Positions 1 to 7,335 of a stretch of 14,033 nt of DNA are shown piece by piece (positions within the stretch are counted from its first letter, which is position 1; every line of letters begins with the position of its first letter). The notes below the pieces were generated by a model. It was given only the letters and a program-made list of their open reading frames with translations, made no database searches and was not told the DNA's origin. Source of the stretch: Deltaproteobacteria bacterium (GTDB lineage Bacteria > Desulfobacterota > Syntrophia > Syntrophales > UBA2210); NCBI GenBank assembly GCA_019313735.1, contig JAFDAR010000032.1, positions 1 through 14,033 on the forward strand, read 5' to 3'. Both the position numbers and the translations under genes were made by a program.

Positions 1-39
1 CATGCTGGAGACAGGCAGACAAGGGTGAAAAAGAGATAG
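1..39 (+). CDS. rpsS: 30S ribosomal protein S19, C-terminal end (partial)
   Basis: The first 12 codons in frame 1 read HAGDRQTRVKKR and end at a TAG (37-39). This matches the usual S19 tail, where a conserved GHAGDR-type motif is followed by a short basic end. The position directly upstream of rplV is the standard S10-operon order (rpsS-rplV-rpsC). S19 binds 16S rRNA in the head of the small subunit, next to S13. Only the tail is visible, so nothing can be said about the rest of the protein. Confidence 0.85.
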   Translation, partial: HAGDRQTRVKKR

Positions 40-69
40 TCAGAATCAGTATTTGGAGTTTTGTGACAA

Positions 70-402
70 ATGGAAACGAAAGCTGTTGTTAAACATGTTC
101 GGATATCACCGCAGAAGGCAAGGCTGGTTGTTGATCTGATAAGAGGGAAAAAGGTTGAGGATGCGGATACTATGCTCGGTTTTACGCATAAAAAGGCCGC
201 ATACATTGTAAGGAAGGTTTTAAAATCAGCGATGGCTAATGCGGTCCAGAATCCCAACATAGATGAAAATATACTTTATGTGAAAGAGGTATTCGTGGAT
301 CAGGGTCCTTCGCTGAAGAGGTGGAGGGCAAGGGCCCAAGGGAGAGCTGCTGCCATAAAGAAAAGAGCGAGTCATATAACGGTCGTGCTTGGTGAAAGGT
401 AA
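70..402 (+). CDS. rplV: 50S ribosomal protein L22
   Basis: The 110-residue product has the family's usual length. The N-terminal half carries the conserved stretch VRISPQKARLVVDLIRGK (about residues 10-27). The C-terminal half carries the RWRARAQGRAAAIKKR hairpin and the HITVVL strand (about 84-107). In the family this long beta-hairpin reaches into the peptide exit tunnel, and its tip is where macrolide-resistance changes arise. The ATG at 70 has a GGAG about 10 nt upstream (56-59). The gene lies 30 nt after rpsS and 19 nt before rpsC, so it is very probably co-transcribed with both. Nothing looks abnormal. Confidence 0.97.
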   Translation: METKAVVKHVRISPQKARLVVDLIRGKKVEDADTMLGFTHKKAAYIVRKVLKSAMANAVQNPNIDENILYVKEVFVDQGPSLKRWRARAQGRAAAIKKRASHITVVLGER

Positions 403-421
403 TCTGTAAGGAGGTGGAGGT

Positions 422-1069
422 TTGGGACAAAAAGTAAATCCCATTGGGTTCAGGCTGGGTATTAATAAAACCTGGAGTTCAAAGTGGTTCGCGGAGCGAA
501 ACTACGCTGAGTTGCTTCATGAGGATCTGCGGGTTAGAAAACATATAAAGGACAAATTTTTTCATGCAGGTATATCCAGGATAGAGATTGAAAGAGCTTC
601 CGATAAGGCCAAGATTAACATCTATACGGCGCGTCCCGGCATCATCATCGGGAGGAAGGGAACGGAAATAGAGAAGGTAAAGAAAGATATCGAAAAGCTC
701 ATGACAGGGGATGTCATCATAAATATACTGGAGGTCCGCAAACCGGAAACAGATGCGCAACTTGTGGCCGAGAATATTGCGCTGCAGCTTATTAGACGAG
801 TAGCTTTCAGGAGGGCCATGAAACGAAGTGTGACCACGGCCATGAAGTTTGGTGTTAAGGGTATCAGGGTGGCTTGTGCGGGGAGATTGGGCGGAGCGGA
901 AATGGCAAGAAGGGAATGGTACCGAGAGGGCAGAGTCCCCCTTCATACATTGAGAGCGGATATCGATTATGGTTTTGCAGAGGCCAAGACAACTTATGGA
1001 ATCATAGGCGTCAAGGTTTTGATATTTAATGGCGAGGTTCTGCCGGACAAGAAAAGCAGTCAGGAATAG
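422..1069 (+). CDS. rpsC: 30S ribosomal protein S3
   Basis: The 215-residue product begins with the family signature MGQKVNPIGFRLG. An N-terminal KH type-2 domain follows, with its GxxG loop visible as GRKG at residues 77-80. The C-terminal domain has the conserved RRAMKR and GRLGGAEMARREWYREGRVP stretches. S3 sits in the head of the small subunit at the mRNA entry channel and contributes to mRNA unwinding. The start is TTG at 422: it matches the family N-terminus exactly, and a strong AGGAGGTGGAGG purine run lies just upstream (about 409-420). The stop at 1067-1069 leaves 7 nt before rplP. Confidence 0.97.
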   Translation: MGQKVNPIGFRLGINKTWSSKWFAERNYAELLHEDLRVRKHIKDKFFHAGISRIEIERASDKAKINIYTARPGIIIGRKGTEIEKVKKDIEKLMTGDVIINILEVRKPETDAQLVAENIALQLIRRVAFRRAMKRSVTTAMKFGVKGIRVACAGRLGGAEMARREWYREGRVPLHTLRADIDYGFAEAKTTYGIIGVKVLIFNGEVLPDKKSSQE

Positions 1070-1076
1070 GATCACT

Positions 1077-1499
1077 ATGTTAGCACCAAAAAGGGTAAAA
1101 TACAGGAAGATCCAGAAGGGTCGCATAAAGGGTGCTGCCCATAAGGGGATCACGGTCGATTTCGGTGAATACGGGCTCCAGGCAACGGAAAGTGGTCGGG
1201 TGACAGCGCGGCAGATCGAATCGGCCCGTATTGCTATAACCCGTCATGTGAAGCGTGGCGGCAAGATATGGATACGCATTTTCCCCCATAAATCGGTAAC
1301 AAAAAAACCGGCAGAGACTCGTATGGGAAAAGGGAAGGGGGCTCCTGAAGAGTGGGTTGCCATAGTCAAAAAGGGCGCGGTTCTCTATGAAATGGAGGGA
1401 GTTCCAAAAGATGTTGCCCGCGAGGCATTGAGGCTGGCATCGTATAAGCTTCCTGTGGCGACCAAGTTTCTTTCCAGGGGAATATTTGATGAAAGTTAA
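1077..1499 (+). CDS. rplP: 50S ribosomal protein L16
   Basis: From ATG 1077 the product is 140 residues and starts MLAPKRVKYRK, the usual L16 N-terminus. The same frame stays open upstream to 1029 inside rpsC, but that longer start would add 16 non-conserved residues. An AGGAATAGG purine run lies just upstream of 1077. The conserved RMGKGKGAPEEWVA stretch near residues 82-95 is present. L16 sits near the A-site tRNA elbow and 5S rRNA and helps organise the peptidyl transferase centre late in 50S assembly. Its last 11 nt overlap rpmC, which suggests translational coupling. Confidence 0.96.
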   Translation: MLAPKRVKYRKIQKGRIKGAAHKGITVDFGEYGLQATESGRVTARQIESARIAITRHVKRGGKIWIRIFPHKSVTKKPAETRMGKGKGAPEEWVAIVKKGAVLYEMEGVPKDVAREALRLASYKLPVATKFLSRGIFDES

Positions 1500-1683
1500 A
1501 GAAATCAGAGACCTTAGTGTGGATGAGTTAAAAGAAAAGGAAAAGAATTTTATTGAGGAGCTCTTCAGACTCCGTGTCAGGTTTGCGACCGGACAGTTGG
1601 AGTCTCCCTCTGTGATAAAGAGTGTGAAGAGGGATGTGGCCCGTGTAAAAACTGTTCTCAGGGAAAGAGGAGACCAGAGGTAA
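1489..1683 (+). CDS. rpmC: 50S ribosomal protein L29
   Basis: This is a 64-residue, mostly helical protein with the L29 pattern: KEIRDLSVDELKEKE near the N-terminus, ELFRLRVRFATGQLE in the middle, and a second basic helix with IKSVKRDVARVKTVLRE. L29 lies beside the polypeptide exit next to L23 and is part of the docking area for trigger factor and SRP. The ATG at 1489 is preferred over an in-frame TTG at 1486. An AGGGG about 8 nt upstream (1476-1480) lies inside the end of rplP. The gene overlaps rplP by 11 nt and is followed after 1 nt by rpsQ. Confidence 0.95.
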   Translation: MKVKEIRDLSVDELKEKEKNFIEELFRLRVRFATGQLESPSVIKSVKRDVARVKTVLRERGDQR

Positions 1684-1684
1684 T

Positions 1685-1942
1685 ATGGATAACAGGAGTA
1701 ACAAGAGAAGCATACAGGGGATGGTGGTAAGCGACAAAATGGACAAGACGGTTGTTGTCTTGACGGAACGGCTGGTCAAGCATCCTAAATTTCATAAATA
1801 TATAAAGAGGCACGTAAAATACAAGGCCCATGATAAAGAAAACAGATGTGGGTTGGGGGATAAGGTATTGATTGTTGAGTCACGCCCTTTCAGTAAAGAG
1901 AAGAGGTGGAAGGTGCATGAGATATTGGAGAAGGCGAAATAA
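1685..1942 (+). CDS. rpsQ: 30S ribosomal protein S17
   Basis: The 85-residue product has the OB-fold S17 pattern: QGMVVSDKMDKTVVVLTERLVKHP near the N-terminus, KYKAHDKEN in the middle, and GDKVLIVESRPFSKEKRWKVHEILEKAK at the end. S17 is an early 16S-binding protein in the small-subunit body. The ATG at 1685 starts 1 nt after the rpmC stop, with a GGGAAAGAGGAG purine run upstream inside rpmC, so the pair is probably coupled. Length and motifs are normal. Confidence 0.96.
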   Translation: MDNRSNKRSIQGMVVSDKMDKTVVVLTERLVKHPKFHKYIKRHVKYKAHDKENRCGLGDKVLIVESRPFSKEKRWKVHEILEKAK

Positions 1943-1969
1943 CAGGAGTGTGGCGGCGGGGTTTTTGTT

Positions 1970-2338
1970 ATGATACAGATGCAAACCTTTTTAAGGGTGG
2001 CGGATAATTCCGGGGCTAGAAAAGTATGCTGTATAAAGGTTCTTGGTGGTTCGAAGAGGAGATATGCCCGCGTGGGAGATGTTATCGTGGTTTCTGTCAA
2101 GGAGGCTATCCCCAACTCGAAGGTGAAGAAGGGGGACGTGTTGAAGGCCGTTGTCGTGAGAACGAAGAAGGAAATTGGCCGGAACGATGGTTCATATCTC
2201 AGGTTTGACGAAAATTCTGCTGTTCTGATAAATGATCAGCTTGAACCGCTTGGCACAAGGATATTCGGACCAGTAGCCAGGGAGCTTAGGGCAAAACAGT
2301 TTATGAAGATAGTTTCCCTTGCTCCGGAAGTAATATAA
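1970..2338 (+). CDS. rplN: 50S ribosomal protein L14
   Basis: The product is 122 residues, exactly the common length of bacterial L14. It starts MIQMQTFLRVADNSGARKVCCIKVLGG and ends with the conserved LRAKQFMKIVSLAPEVI. L14 is a small beta-barrel at the subunit interface; it forms intersubunit bridges and is the docking site of the silencing factor RsfS. The ATG at 1970 matches the family start. The ribosome-binding site is unusual: the clear AGGAG at 1944-1948 lies over 20 nt upstream, and only a GGCGGGG run (about 1955-1961) is at workable distance. Expression may therefore depend on coupling with rpsQ, which ends 27 nt upstream. Confidence 0.96.
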   Translation: MIQMQTFLRVADNSGARKVCCIKVLGGSKRRYARVGDVIVVSVKEAIPNSKVKKGDVLKAVVVRTKKEIGRNDGSYLRFDENSAVLINDQLEPLGTRIFGPVARELRAKQFMKIVSLAPEVI

Positions 2339-2374
2339 GAGAGTAAAAGTTTTAGAGTCTTGGAGCTGCAGCGA

Positions 2375-2686
2375 ATGCATATAAAGAAAAATGATATGGT
2401 AAAAGTAATAGCCGGCAGAGAGAAGGGGAAAACCGGTAAGGTGCTCAATGTTGTCAGAGAAAAAAATCGTGTTGTGATAGAAAAGACGAATCTGATAAAA
2501 AAGCACCAGCGTCCCGATGCGACCGGGAAGGGTGGAATAGTGGAAAAGGAAGCCCCTCTTCATGTATCCAATGTCATGCTTATATGTAGTAAATGTAATA
2601 CCGGCGTAAGGATAGGGTACAAGGTGCTGGAAGATGGCAAGAAGGTGCGTATCTGCAAAAAATGCCAAGAGCTATTGGATGAGTAA
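2375..2686 (+). CDS. rplX: 50S ribosomal protein L24, zinc-ribbon-bearing form
   Basis: From ATG 2375 the product is 103 residues and opens with MHIKKNDMVKVIAG, the normal L24 start. The frame extends to a TTG at 2360, but the GGAG at 2362-2365 lies inside that extension and is well placed for 2375. The KOW motif is at about residues 5-30. The C-terminal part has four cysteines, C71-x2-C74 and C94-x2-C97, a likely zinc-binding pair as in many bacterial L24 sequences. L24 is one of the first proteins to bind 23S rRNA and starts 50S assembly. It follows rplN by 36 nt and precedes rplE by 15 nt. Confidence 0.95.
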   Translation: MHIKKNDMVKVIAGREKGKTGKVLNVVREKNRVVIEKTNLIKKHQRPDATGKGGIVEKEAPLHVSNVMLICSKCNTGVRIGYKVLEDGKKVRICKKCQELLDE

Positions 2687-2701
2687 ACCGGGGAAAAACA
2701 G

Positions 2702-3241
2702 ATGGCAAGATTGAGAAAATATTATAAAGAAGAAGTAACTCCCGCATTAATCAAGGAGATTGGATATAAGAACCCTATGCAGGTTCCCAGGCTTGAGAAA
2801 ATTGTGGTTAATATGGGTCTGGGTGAGGCAATACAGAATATCAAGATACTTGACAACGCTGTCTCGGAGCTTGCCATGATTGTGGGTCAGAGACCCGTTG
2901 TTACCAAGGCGAGGAAATCGATTGCTACCTTTAAGCTGCGTCAGGGAATGTCAATAGGGTGTATGGTGACCTTGAGACAGGAAAAGATGTATGAATTTCT
3001 TGACAGGCTTGTCAATGTTGCCATCCCGAGGATCAGAGATTTCAGAGGTATTTCGCCGAAGTCATTTGATGGCAGAGGGAACTTTTCTATGGGGATTCAT
3101 GAACATTACATCTTTACTGAGATTGATTATGATAAAATCGAAAAAGTTAAGGGGATGAATATAACTATTGTCACGACGGCTAAAACAGACGATGAGGCAA
3201 GGCAACTTTTAAAGTTAATGGGTGTTCCATTTCGTAATTAG
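2702..3241 (+). CDS. rplE: 50S ribosomal protein L5
   Basis: The 179-residue product matches the L5 length. Recognisable parts are VPRLEKIVVNMGLGEA (about residues 29-44), GQRPVVTKARKSIATFKLRQGM (about 62-83), and RDFRGISPKSFDGRGNFSMGI followed by a conserved F-E-I-D-Y pattern. L5 binds 5S rRNA with L18 and contacts S13 in the moving B1b bridge. That contact is of interest here because S13 in this window looks shortened. The ATG at 2702 follows a CCGGGGAAAAACAG leader with a weak purine-rich site. Nothing in L5 itself is abnormal. Confidence 0.97.
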   Translation: MARLRKYYKEEVTPALIKEIGYKNPMQVPRLEKIVVNMGLGEAIQNIKILDNAVSELAMIVGQRPVVTKARKSIATFKLRQGMSIGCMVTLRQEKMYEFLDRLVNVAIPRIRDFRGISPKSFDGRGNFSMGIHEHYIFTEIDYDKIEKVKGMNITIVTTAKTDDEARQLLKLMGVPFRN

Positions 3242-3253
3242 GGAGGAGTTGGT

Positions 3254-3439
3254 GTGGCAAAGAAATCCTTGATAGCAAAAGCCCGGGCGAAGAAGAAATT
3301 TCCCGTCAGGGAGTATAATCGTTGTCCGTTGTGCGGAAGGCCTCGTGCTTATTACAGGAAATTTGATATGTGCAGGATATGTCTGAGAAAACGTTCCCTT
3401 AACGGAGAACTTCCAGGCGTTGTAAAATCAAGCTGGTAA
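3254..3439 (+). CDS. rpsN: 30S ribosomal protein S14, zinc-binding (type Z)
   Basis: The product is 61 residues, the length of the short zinc-binding S14 rather than the roughly 90-100 residue cysteine-free form. The zinc site is complete: C24-x2-C27-x12-C40-x2-C43. The tail GELPGVVKSSW is the conserved S14 end. S14 binds the 16S 3' domain in the small-subunit head. The start is GTG at 3254, with AGGGAGGAG (3240-3248) directly upstream. The gene lies between rplE and rpsH, the usual place. A cysteine-free paralogue used under zinc starvation may exist elsewhere but is not in this window. Confidence 0.97.
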   Translation: MAKKSLIAKARAKKKFPVREYNRCPLCGRPRAYYRKFDMCRICLRKRSLNGELPGVVKSSW

Positions 3440-3451
3440 AGGAGAATCAAG

Positions 3452-3856
3452 ATGGGAATGACCGATCCTGTTGCCGATATGCTGACAAGAATCAGAAACG
3501 CTAATCGCATGAAGTTTAAAAATGTGGACGTGTTGTTGTCGAGGATGAATTTAAGCCTTGCGAAAGTGCTAAAAGATGCGGGATATATAAACGGATTTGA
3601 TGTCAGAAAAGGTGACAAGAAGGCGCACGGTATGTTGAGGATACATCTGAGATATTCAGGCGTGAAGGATCGCGCTATAACAGATATACAAAGGGTGAGT
3701 AAACCAGGCAGAAGAACATATTCAGGCAGTCAGGATATTCCCAGGGTTTTAAATGGATATGGAGTGGCTATCCTTTCGACTTCCAGGGGGATCATGACTG
3801 ATAAACAGGCACGGACCTTGAACGTGGGTGGTGAAATTCTCTGCAATGTGTGGTGA
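3452..3856 (+). CDS. rpsH: 30S ribosomal protein S8
   Basis: The 134-residue product starts MGMTDPVADMLTRIRNA, the family signature. It carries RVSKPGRRTY (about residues 82-91) and the conserved VLNGYGVAILSTSRGIMTDKQAR region, and ends GGEILCNVW. S8 binds helix 21 of 16S rRNA early in assembly; in E. coli it also represses translation of the spc operon. I saw no convincing S8-like mRNA site in the short gaps here. The first ATG (3452) is chosen because AAGGAG lies 7 nt upstream; a second ATG at 3458 would be further from it. Confidence 0.97.
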   Translation: MGMTDPVADMLTRIRNANRMKFKNVDVLLSRMNLSLAKVLKDAGYINGFDVRKGDKKAHGMLRIHLRYSGVKDRAITDIQRVSKPGRRTYSGSQDIPRVLNGYGVAILSTSRGIMTDKQARTLNVGGEILCNVW

Positions 3857-3894
3857 AAAGCGTTGGCTGATAAGATAAGGCGGGAGATTTATTC

Positions 3895-4434
3895 ATGTCG
3901 AGAATTGGCAAGAGACCGATAGAGATCCCTGATGGCGTAAAAGTCAGGCAGGACGGTTCTTTAATAATAGTAGAGGGTCCCATGGGGATCCTTTCCGGAG
4001 AAATCCCGGAGGGAGTTGAAGTCGTTTTAGAGGGAAATATGATCCTTGTAAATACAAAGGCTGATGATAGATTGAGAAGATCGCTGCATGGTCTTATAAG
4101 AACGCTGGTTGCCAACATGGTAACGGGTGTGAGCAAGGGATTCGAAAAGTCCCTGGAGATAGTTGGAGTCGGATACCGTGGAGAGGTTGCAGGTAACGTT
4201 CTCAAGCTGCTTATAGGGTACTCCAATCCTGTGAAATACAACATACCGGAGAAGATAACCATCAAGGTTGACAAGCAGGTAAATATAGTGGTTTCAGGTA
4301 TAGATAAGGAACTTGTCGGCAGGACTGCATCGGAAATAAGGAATTTGAAGAAACCCGAACCTTATAAGGGAAAAGGGATTAGATATGCAGGCGAATATGT
4401 GAGAAAGAAAGTAGGGAAGTCTGCGGGGGCATAA
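3895..4434 (+). CDS. rplF: 50S ribosomal protein L6
   Basis: The 179-residue product begins MSRIGKRPIEIPDGV and contains the two tandem L6 repeats. The second repeat carries GVGYRGEV (about residues 91-98) and ends with the signature KKPEPYKGKGIRYAGEYVRKKVGKSAGA. L6 sits at the base of the L7/L12 stalk near the sarcin-ricin loop and is needed late in 50S assembly. The start ATG 3895 has GGCGGGAG upstream (3879-3886). It follows rpsH by 38 nt and is followed by a 52-nt gap before rplR that holds only a short leader. Confidence 0.97.
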   Translation: MSRIGKRPIEIPDGVKVRQDGSLIIVEGPMGILSGEIPEGVEVVLEGNMILVNTKADDRLRRSLHGLIRTLVANMVTGVSKGFEKSLEIVGVGYRGEVAGNVLKLLIGYSNPVKYNIPEKITIKVDKQVNIVVSGIDKELVGRTASEIRNLKKPEPYKGKGIRYAGEYVRKKVGKSAGA

Positions 4435-4486
4435 ATCGGATCTTGAGTTCTTACGAAGTTGTCAAAATTATTGCAGGAGAGTTGTT

Positions 4487-4855
4487 GTGGCATCGATAAA
4501 GAGATTGAAAAGGATAAGAGAAAGGCGCGAGAAGAGGGTCAGAAGCAAGATCTGTGGCACAGAGGCGCGGCCACGTCTTTCGGTCTTTCGCAGTTCCAGG
4601 TATATATATGTTCAGGCAATTGCTGATGATGTAGGGAAGACTCTGGCTCAGGCATCGACGTTGGATAAAGCTCTTAAGGGAAATCTAATTGGTCTTAAGA
4701 AGGTTGAAGCGGCCAAAGAGGTCGGAAAACTGATGGCGAAAAACTTGTTATCAAAGGGCATAAAAGAAGCCGTTTTTGACAGAGGCAGGTTTCTCTATCA
4801 TGGGAGAGTAAAGTCTCTTGCTGAAGGTGTGAGGGAAACGGGCTTAAAATTATAA
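4487..4855 (+). CDS. rplR: 50S ribosomal protein L18
   Basis: The 122-residue product has the L18 pattern: a basic N-terminus (RLKRIRERREKRVRSK), then RPRLSVFRSSRYIYVQAIAD (about residues 28-47), LMAKNLLSKGI, and the conserved end VFDRGRFLYHGRVKSLAEGVRETGLKL. L18 bridges 5S rRNA and 23S rRNA in the central protuberance together with L5. The start is GTG at 4487, with AGGAGA (4475-4480) 6 nt upstream. The stop is followed closely by rpsE. Confidence 0.96.
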   Translation: MASIKRLKRIRERREKRVRSKICGTEARPRLSVFRSSRYIYVQAIADDVGKTLAQASTLDKALKGNLIGLKKVEAAKEVGKLMAKNLLSKGIKEAVFDRGRFLYHGRVKSLAEGVRETGLKL

Positions 4856-4880
4856 ATTTTTGGATCTGGATAAGGGAGAT

Positions 4881-5360
4881 ATGGAAGAAAGCGAACTTCT
4901 TGACAAGGTAATAAAGATCAAACGGACCGCCAAAGTGGTAAAGGGCGGCAGGAGATTTAGATTCAGTGCCGTGGTGGCGGTTGGTGATGGAAACGGCTCT
5001 GTTGGCATAGGCCTGGGGAAGGCCCATGAAGTTCCTGAAGCTATCAGAAAGGGTATGGAAATGGCTAAAAGGAACATCATTCAAGTATCCATTGTGGACG
5101 GAACTATACCCTATGAGGTAATAGGGCATTATGGGGCTGGGAGAGTTCTTTTAAAACCCGCCTCCAAGGGTACGGGTCTTATAGCCGGAGGTGCTGTCAG
5201 GGCTATCCTGGAAGTGGCGGGAGTCCGGGATGTATTGACTAAATGTTTAGGTTCGCACAATCCCCATAATCTTGTTAAGGCAACGATGGATGGGCTTAGA
5301 AGTTTGAGAAATCCTGCACAGATAGCTGCGCTGCGGGGAAAAGATATAGCTGAAATCTAA
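4881..5360 (+). CDS. rpsE: 30S ribosomal protein S5
   Basis: The double-stranded-RNA-binding fold of S5 is recognisable from TAKVVKGGRRFRFSAVVAVGDGNGSVGIGLGKA, followed by the C-terminal GTGLIAGGAVRAILEVAGVRDVLTKCLGS region. S5 lies at the mRNA entry channel and affects decoding accuracy. The start is uncertain. ATG 4881 gives 159 residues, but its AGGGAG (4873-4878) is only 2 nt upstream. A TTG at 4860 in the same frame would add 7 residues but has no ribosome-binding site, only an A/T-rich leader. I chose the ATG. The gene follows rplR by 25 nt and precedes rpmD by 24 nt. The gene identity is secure; only the first few residues are in doubt. Confidence 0.95.
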   Translation: MEESELLDKVIKIKRTAKVVKGGRRFRFSAVVAVGDGNGSVGIGLGKAHEVPEAIRKGMEMAKRNIIQVSIVDGTIPYEVIGHYGAGRVLLKPASKGTGLIAGGAVRAILEVAGVRDVLTKCLGSHNPHNLVKATMDGLRSLRNPAQIAALRGKDIAEI

Positions 5361-5384
5361 AAATGTAATATTGAGGAATGGGTC

Positions 5385-5576
5385 GTGAAACAACTTAGGA
5401 TCAAACTTGTCAAAAGTTTCATTGGGAGACCTGAAAAGCAGAGAAGAATACTCCGTGGGATGGGACTTGAGAGGGTGAATAAAACAGTTTATCTAAAGGA
5501 CACCCCGGAAATCAGAGGTATGGTCAACAAGGTCTCGCACCTGGTTTCTGCGGAAGAATGTGAGATAGATATATGA
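5385..5576 (+). CDS. rpmD: 50S ribosomal protein L30
   Basis: The product is 63 residues with the L30 pattern: KQLRIKLVKSFIGRPEKQRRILRGMGL, then the strand V-Y-L-K-D-T-P-E-I-R-G-M and a helix NKVSHLVS. L30 is a small, non-universal protein on the 23S rRNA surface. It starts at GTG 5385, with GAGGAATGGG upstream (about 5372-5381). Its TGA overlaps the ATG of rplO (ATGA at 5573-5576), a typical arrangement for reinitiation. Confidence 0.95.
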   Translation: MKQLRIKLVKSFIGRPEKQRRILRGMGLERVNKTVYLKDTPEIRGMVNKVSHLVSAEECEIDI

Positions 5577-6013
5577 AGCTGAACGAATTGAGACCTGCAG
5601 ATGGGTCCACTAAGAAGAGAAAAAGAGTGGGGCGTGGCGATGGTTCAGGTCATGGCGGAACATCCTGCAGGGGCCATAAGGGGCAGAACTCTCGTTCGGG
5701 TGGAGGCGTAAGACCTGGATTCGAAGGTGGACAGATGCCCCTTACGAGAAGGCTGCCGAAAGGAGGGTTTTACAACAGGTTCCGGAAAGATATTGTTATT
5801 GTTAATATCGGCCAGTTGAAAGCTTTCCCGAAGGATTCAGTCGTCGATGCGGATGCCCTGGTAACGAGCGGCGTTATTAAGGACAGTGGTGATGGAATCA
5901 AAGTGCTTGGCAATGGAAGTATAGACTATCCGTTGACGTTAAAGGTGAATGGTATAAGCTGCGGCGCCAGGGAAAAGATAGAAGCTTCAGGCGGCAGTGT
6001 AGAGGTTGTTTGA
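5573..6013 (+). CDS. rplO: 50S ribosomal protein L15
   Basis: The 146-residue product begins MKLNELRPADGSTKKRKRVGRG. Its N-terminal half has the glycine- and arginine-rich extended segment (GDGSGHGGTSCRGHKGQNSRSGG, about residues 22-44) that penetrates 23S rRNA. The globular C-terminal domain ends IEASGGSVEVV. L15 is a late-assembly 50S protein near the central protuberance. The ATG overlaps the rpmD stop by 4 nt, and the TGA (6011-6013) shares its A with the secY start. All three genes are probably translated in a coupled way. Confidence 0.97.
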   Translation: MKLNELRPADGSTKKRKRVGRGDGSGHGGTSCRGHKGQNSRSGGGVRPGFEGGQMPLTRRLPKGGFYNRFRKDIVIVNIGQLKAFPKDSVVDADALVTSGVIKDSGDGIKVLGNGSIDYPLTLKVNGISCGAREKIEASGGSVEVV

Positions 6014-7320
6014 TGATAGGTGGTTTTAAGAATATAACAAAGATTCCGGAACTGCAGAAGAAGATACTGTTTACCTTTTTCCTTCTTGCCGTTTACAGGA
6101 TAGGCGCGCATGTGCCCACGCCAGGGATAGATACACAGGCCCTTGCCGCGTTTTTTGAGCAGGCGAAGAATTCTCTTCTCGGGCTCTTTGACATGTTTGC
6201 GGGGGGCGCTCTGAGCAGGCTCTCTGTTTTTGCCCTGGGTATTATGCCCTATATCAGTGCATCCATTATTCTCCAGCTGCTGACGGTTGCCGTTCCTCAT
6301 CTCGAAAAATTGTCTAAAGAGGGGGATGCAGGCAGAAGAAAAATAACCCAGTATACGAGATATGGCACGGTTATCCTGAGTATCATACAGGGGTTTGGCA
6401 TAGCTGTAGGCCTGGAGAATATGGCAGGTCCCTCTGGTTTATCTGTTGTTATCACACCAGGGTGGGCTTTTCGTCTGATGACGGTCATTACACTGACGGC
6501 AGGCACGTCGTTTATCATGTGGCTGGGAGAAACGATTACTGAAAAGGGAATAGGGAACGGGATATCCCTGATCATCTTTGCGGGTATCGTATGCAGGGGG
6601 CCCGCCGGCGTTGTGAATACCTTCCGCCTGTTATCTACGGGTGAGATGGGAATATTCTTTGTTGTGCTCCTCACAGTAATGATGGTTGGTGTTGTCGGTG
6701 TAATAGTATTTGTCGAGAGTGCGCAGAGGAGGATCCCTGTACAATACGCGAAAAGAGTTGTCGGGAGAAAGATGTATGGTGGTCAGACAACTCATCTGCC
6801 CCTGAAGGTCAATACGGCGGGCGTTATCCCTCCGATCTTCGCCTCATCGATCATTATGTTCCCGGCTACCATTGCCAATTTTATTCCGCATCCGTGGATG
6901 AAAATGGTGGCAGGGTTTCTGATGCCCGGGAGATTTGTATATGAGCTGTTATATGTAGCGCTAATAATATTCTTCTGTTATTTTTATACAGCTGTCACAT
7001 TCAACCCCGTGAATGTTGCTGACAATATGAAAAAGAATGGCGGTTATGTGCCGGGCATACGACCCGGTAAGAAGACCGCCGAGTATATAGACAGTGTCCT
7101 GACGAGGCTTACCTTCAGTGGCGCCGTATATGTCTCGGCTGTTTGCGTCCTGCCGAGTATCCTTATAAGTCAGTTTAATGTTCCTTTTTATTTTGGGGGT
7201 ACAGCACTCCTGATCGTTGTCGGGGTTGCTCTTGACACGGCAGGTCAGATAGAGACCCATCTGCTTACCAGGCAGTACGAAGGGTTTATGAAAAAGGGCA
7301 GGATGGGCAGAAGACGTTAA
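6013..7320 (+). CDS. secY: preprotein translocase subunit SecY
   Basis: The product is a 435-residue, strongly hydrophobic protein with about ten predicted membrane helices, the SecY topology. Landmarks are the N-terminal KIPELQKKILFTF-LLAVYRIGAHVPTPG, the plug region FAGGALSRLSVFALGIMPYISASIILQLL, the WLGETITEKGIGNGIS segment, and the cytosolic loop QRRIPVQYAKR-V-GRKMYGG. Cytosolic loops around RPGKKTAEY contact SecA and the ribosome. It is the pore of the Sec translocon in the inner membrane. ATG 6013 is preferred over the in-frame TTG at 6010, with AGAGG 7 nt upstream. In many bacteria adk and map follow; here only a map remnant remains. Confidence 0.97.
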   Translation: MIGGFKNITKIPELQKKILFTFFLLAVYRIGAHVPTPGIDTQALAAFFEQAKNSLLGLFDMFAGGALSRLSVFALGIMPYISASIILQLLTVAVPHLEKLSKEGDAGRRKITQYTRYGTVILSIIQGFGIAVGLENMAGPSGLSVVITPGWAFRLMTVITLTAGTSFIMWLGETITEKGIGNGISLIIFAGIVCRGPAGVVNTFRLLSTGEMGIFFVVLLTVMMVGVVGVIVFVESAQRRIPVQYAKRVVGRKMYGGQTTHLPLKVNTAGVIPPIFASSIIMFPATIANFIPHPWMKMVAGFLMPGRFVYELLYVALIIFFCYFYTAVTFNPVNVADNMKKNGGYVPGIRPGKKTAEYIDSVLTRLTFSGAVYVSAVCVLPSILISQFNVPFYFGGTALLIVVGVALDTAGQIETHLLTRQYEGFMKKGRMGRRR

Positions 7321-7323
7321 GTT

Positions 7324-7335
7324 CCGACATGTCGG
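7324..7335. repeat. 12-bp perfect palindrome just after secY
   Basis: CCGACATGTCGG is its own reverse complement and starts 4 nt after the secY stop codon. Flanking bases allow two further pairs, one of them G-T, giving a short possible hairpin with a CATG loop. No T-run follows, so it is not a convincing intrinsic terminator. It lies at the secY-proximal edge of the segment where adk and most of map are missing. It may be a scar, a protein site or chance. Confidence 0.4.

Noticed and set aside
479..1153. Long antisense open frame (224 codons) opposite rpsC and rplP
   Set aside because: It lies fully against two well-conserved genes, has no recognisable motif and no plausible leader. It is a shadow frame. 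The same holds for the other minus-strand frames (for example 2192-2668, 3792-4274, 12679-13257).
2687..2701. S8 repressor-type mRNA site ahead of rplE, as in E. coli, or an S4 site ahead of rpsM
   Set aside because: The gaps are only 15 and 18 nt and show no S8-like helix or pseudoknot that I can recognise.
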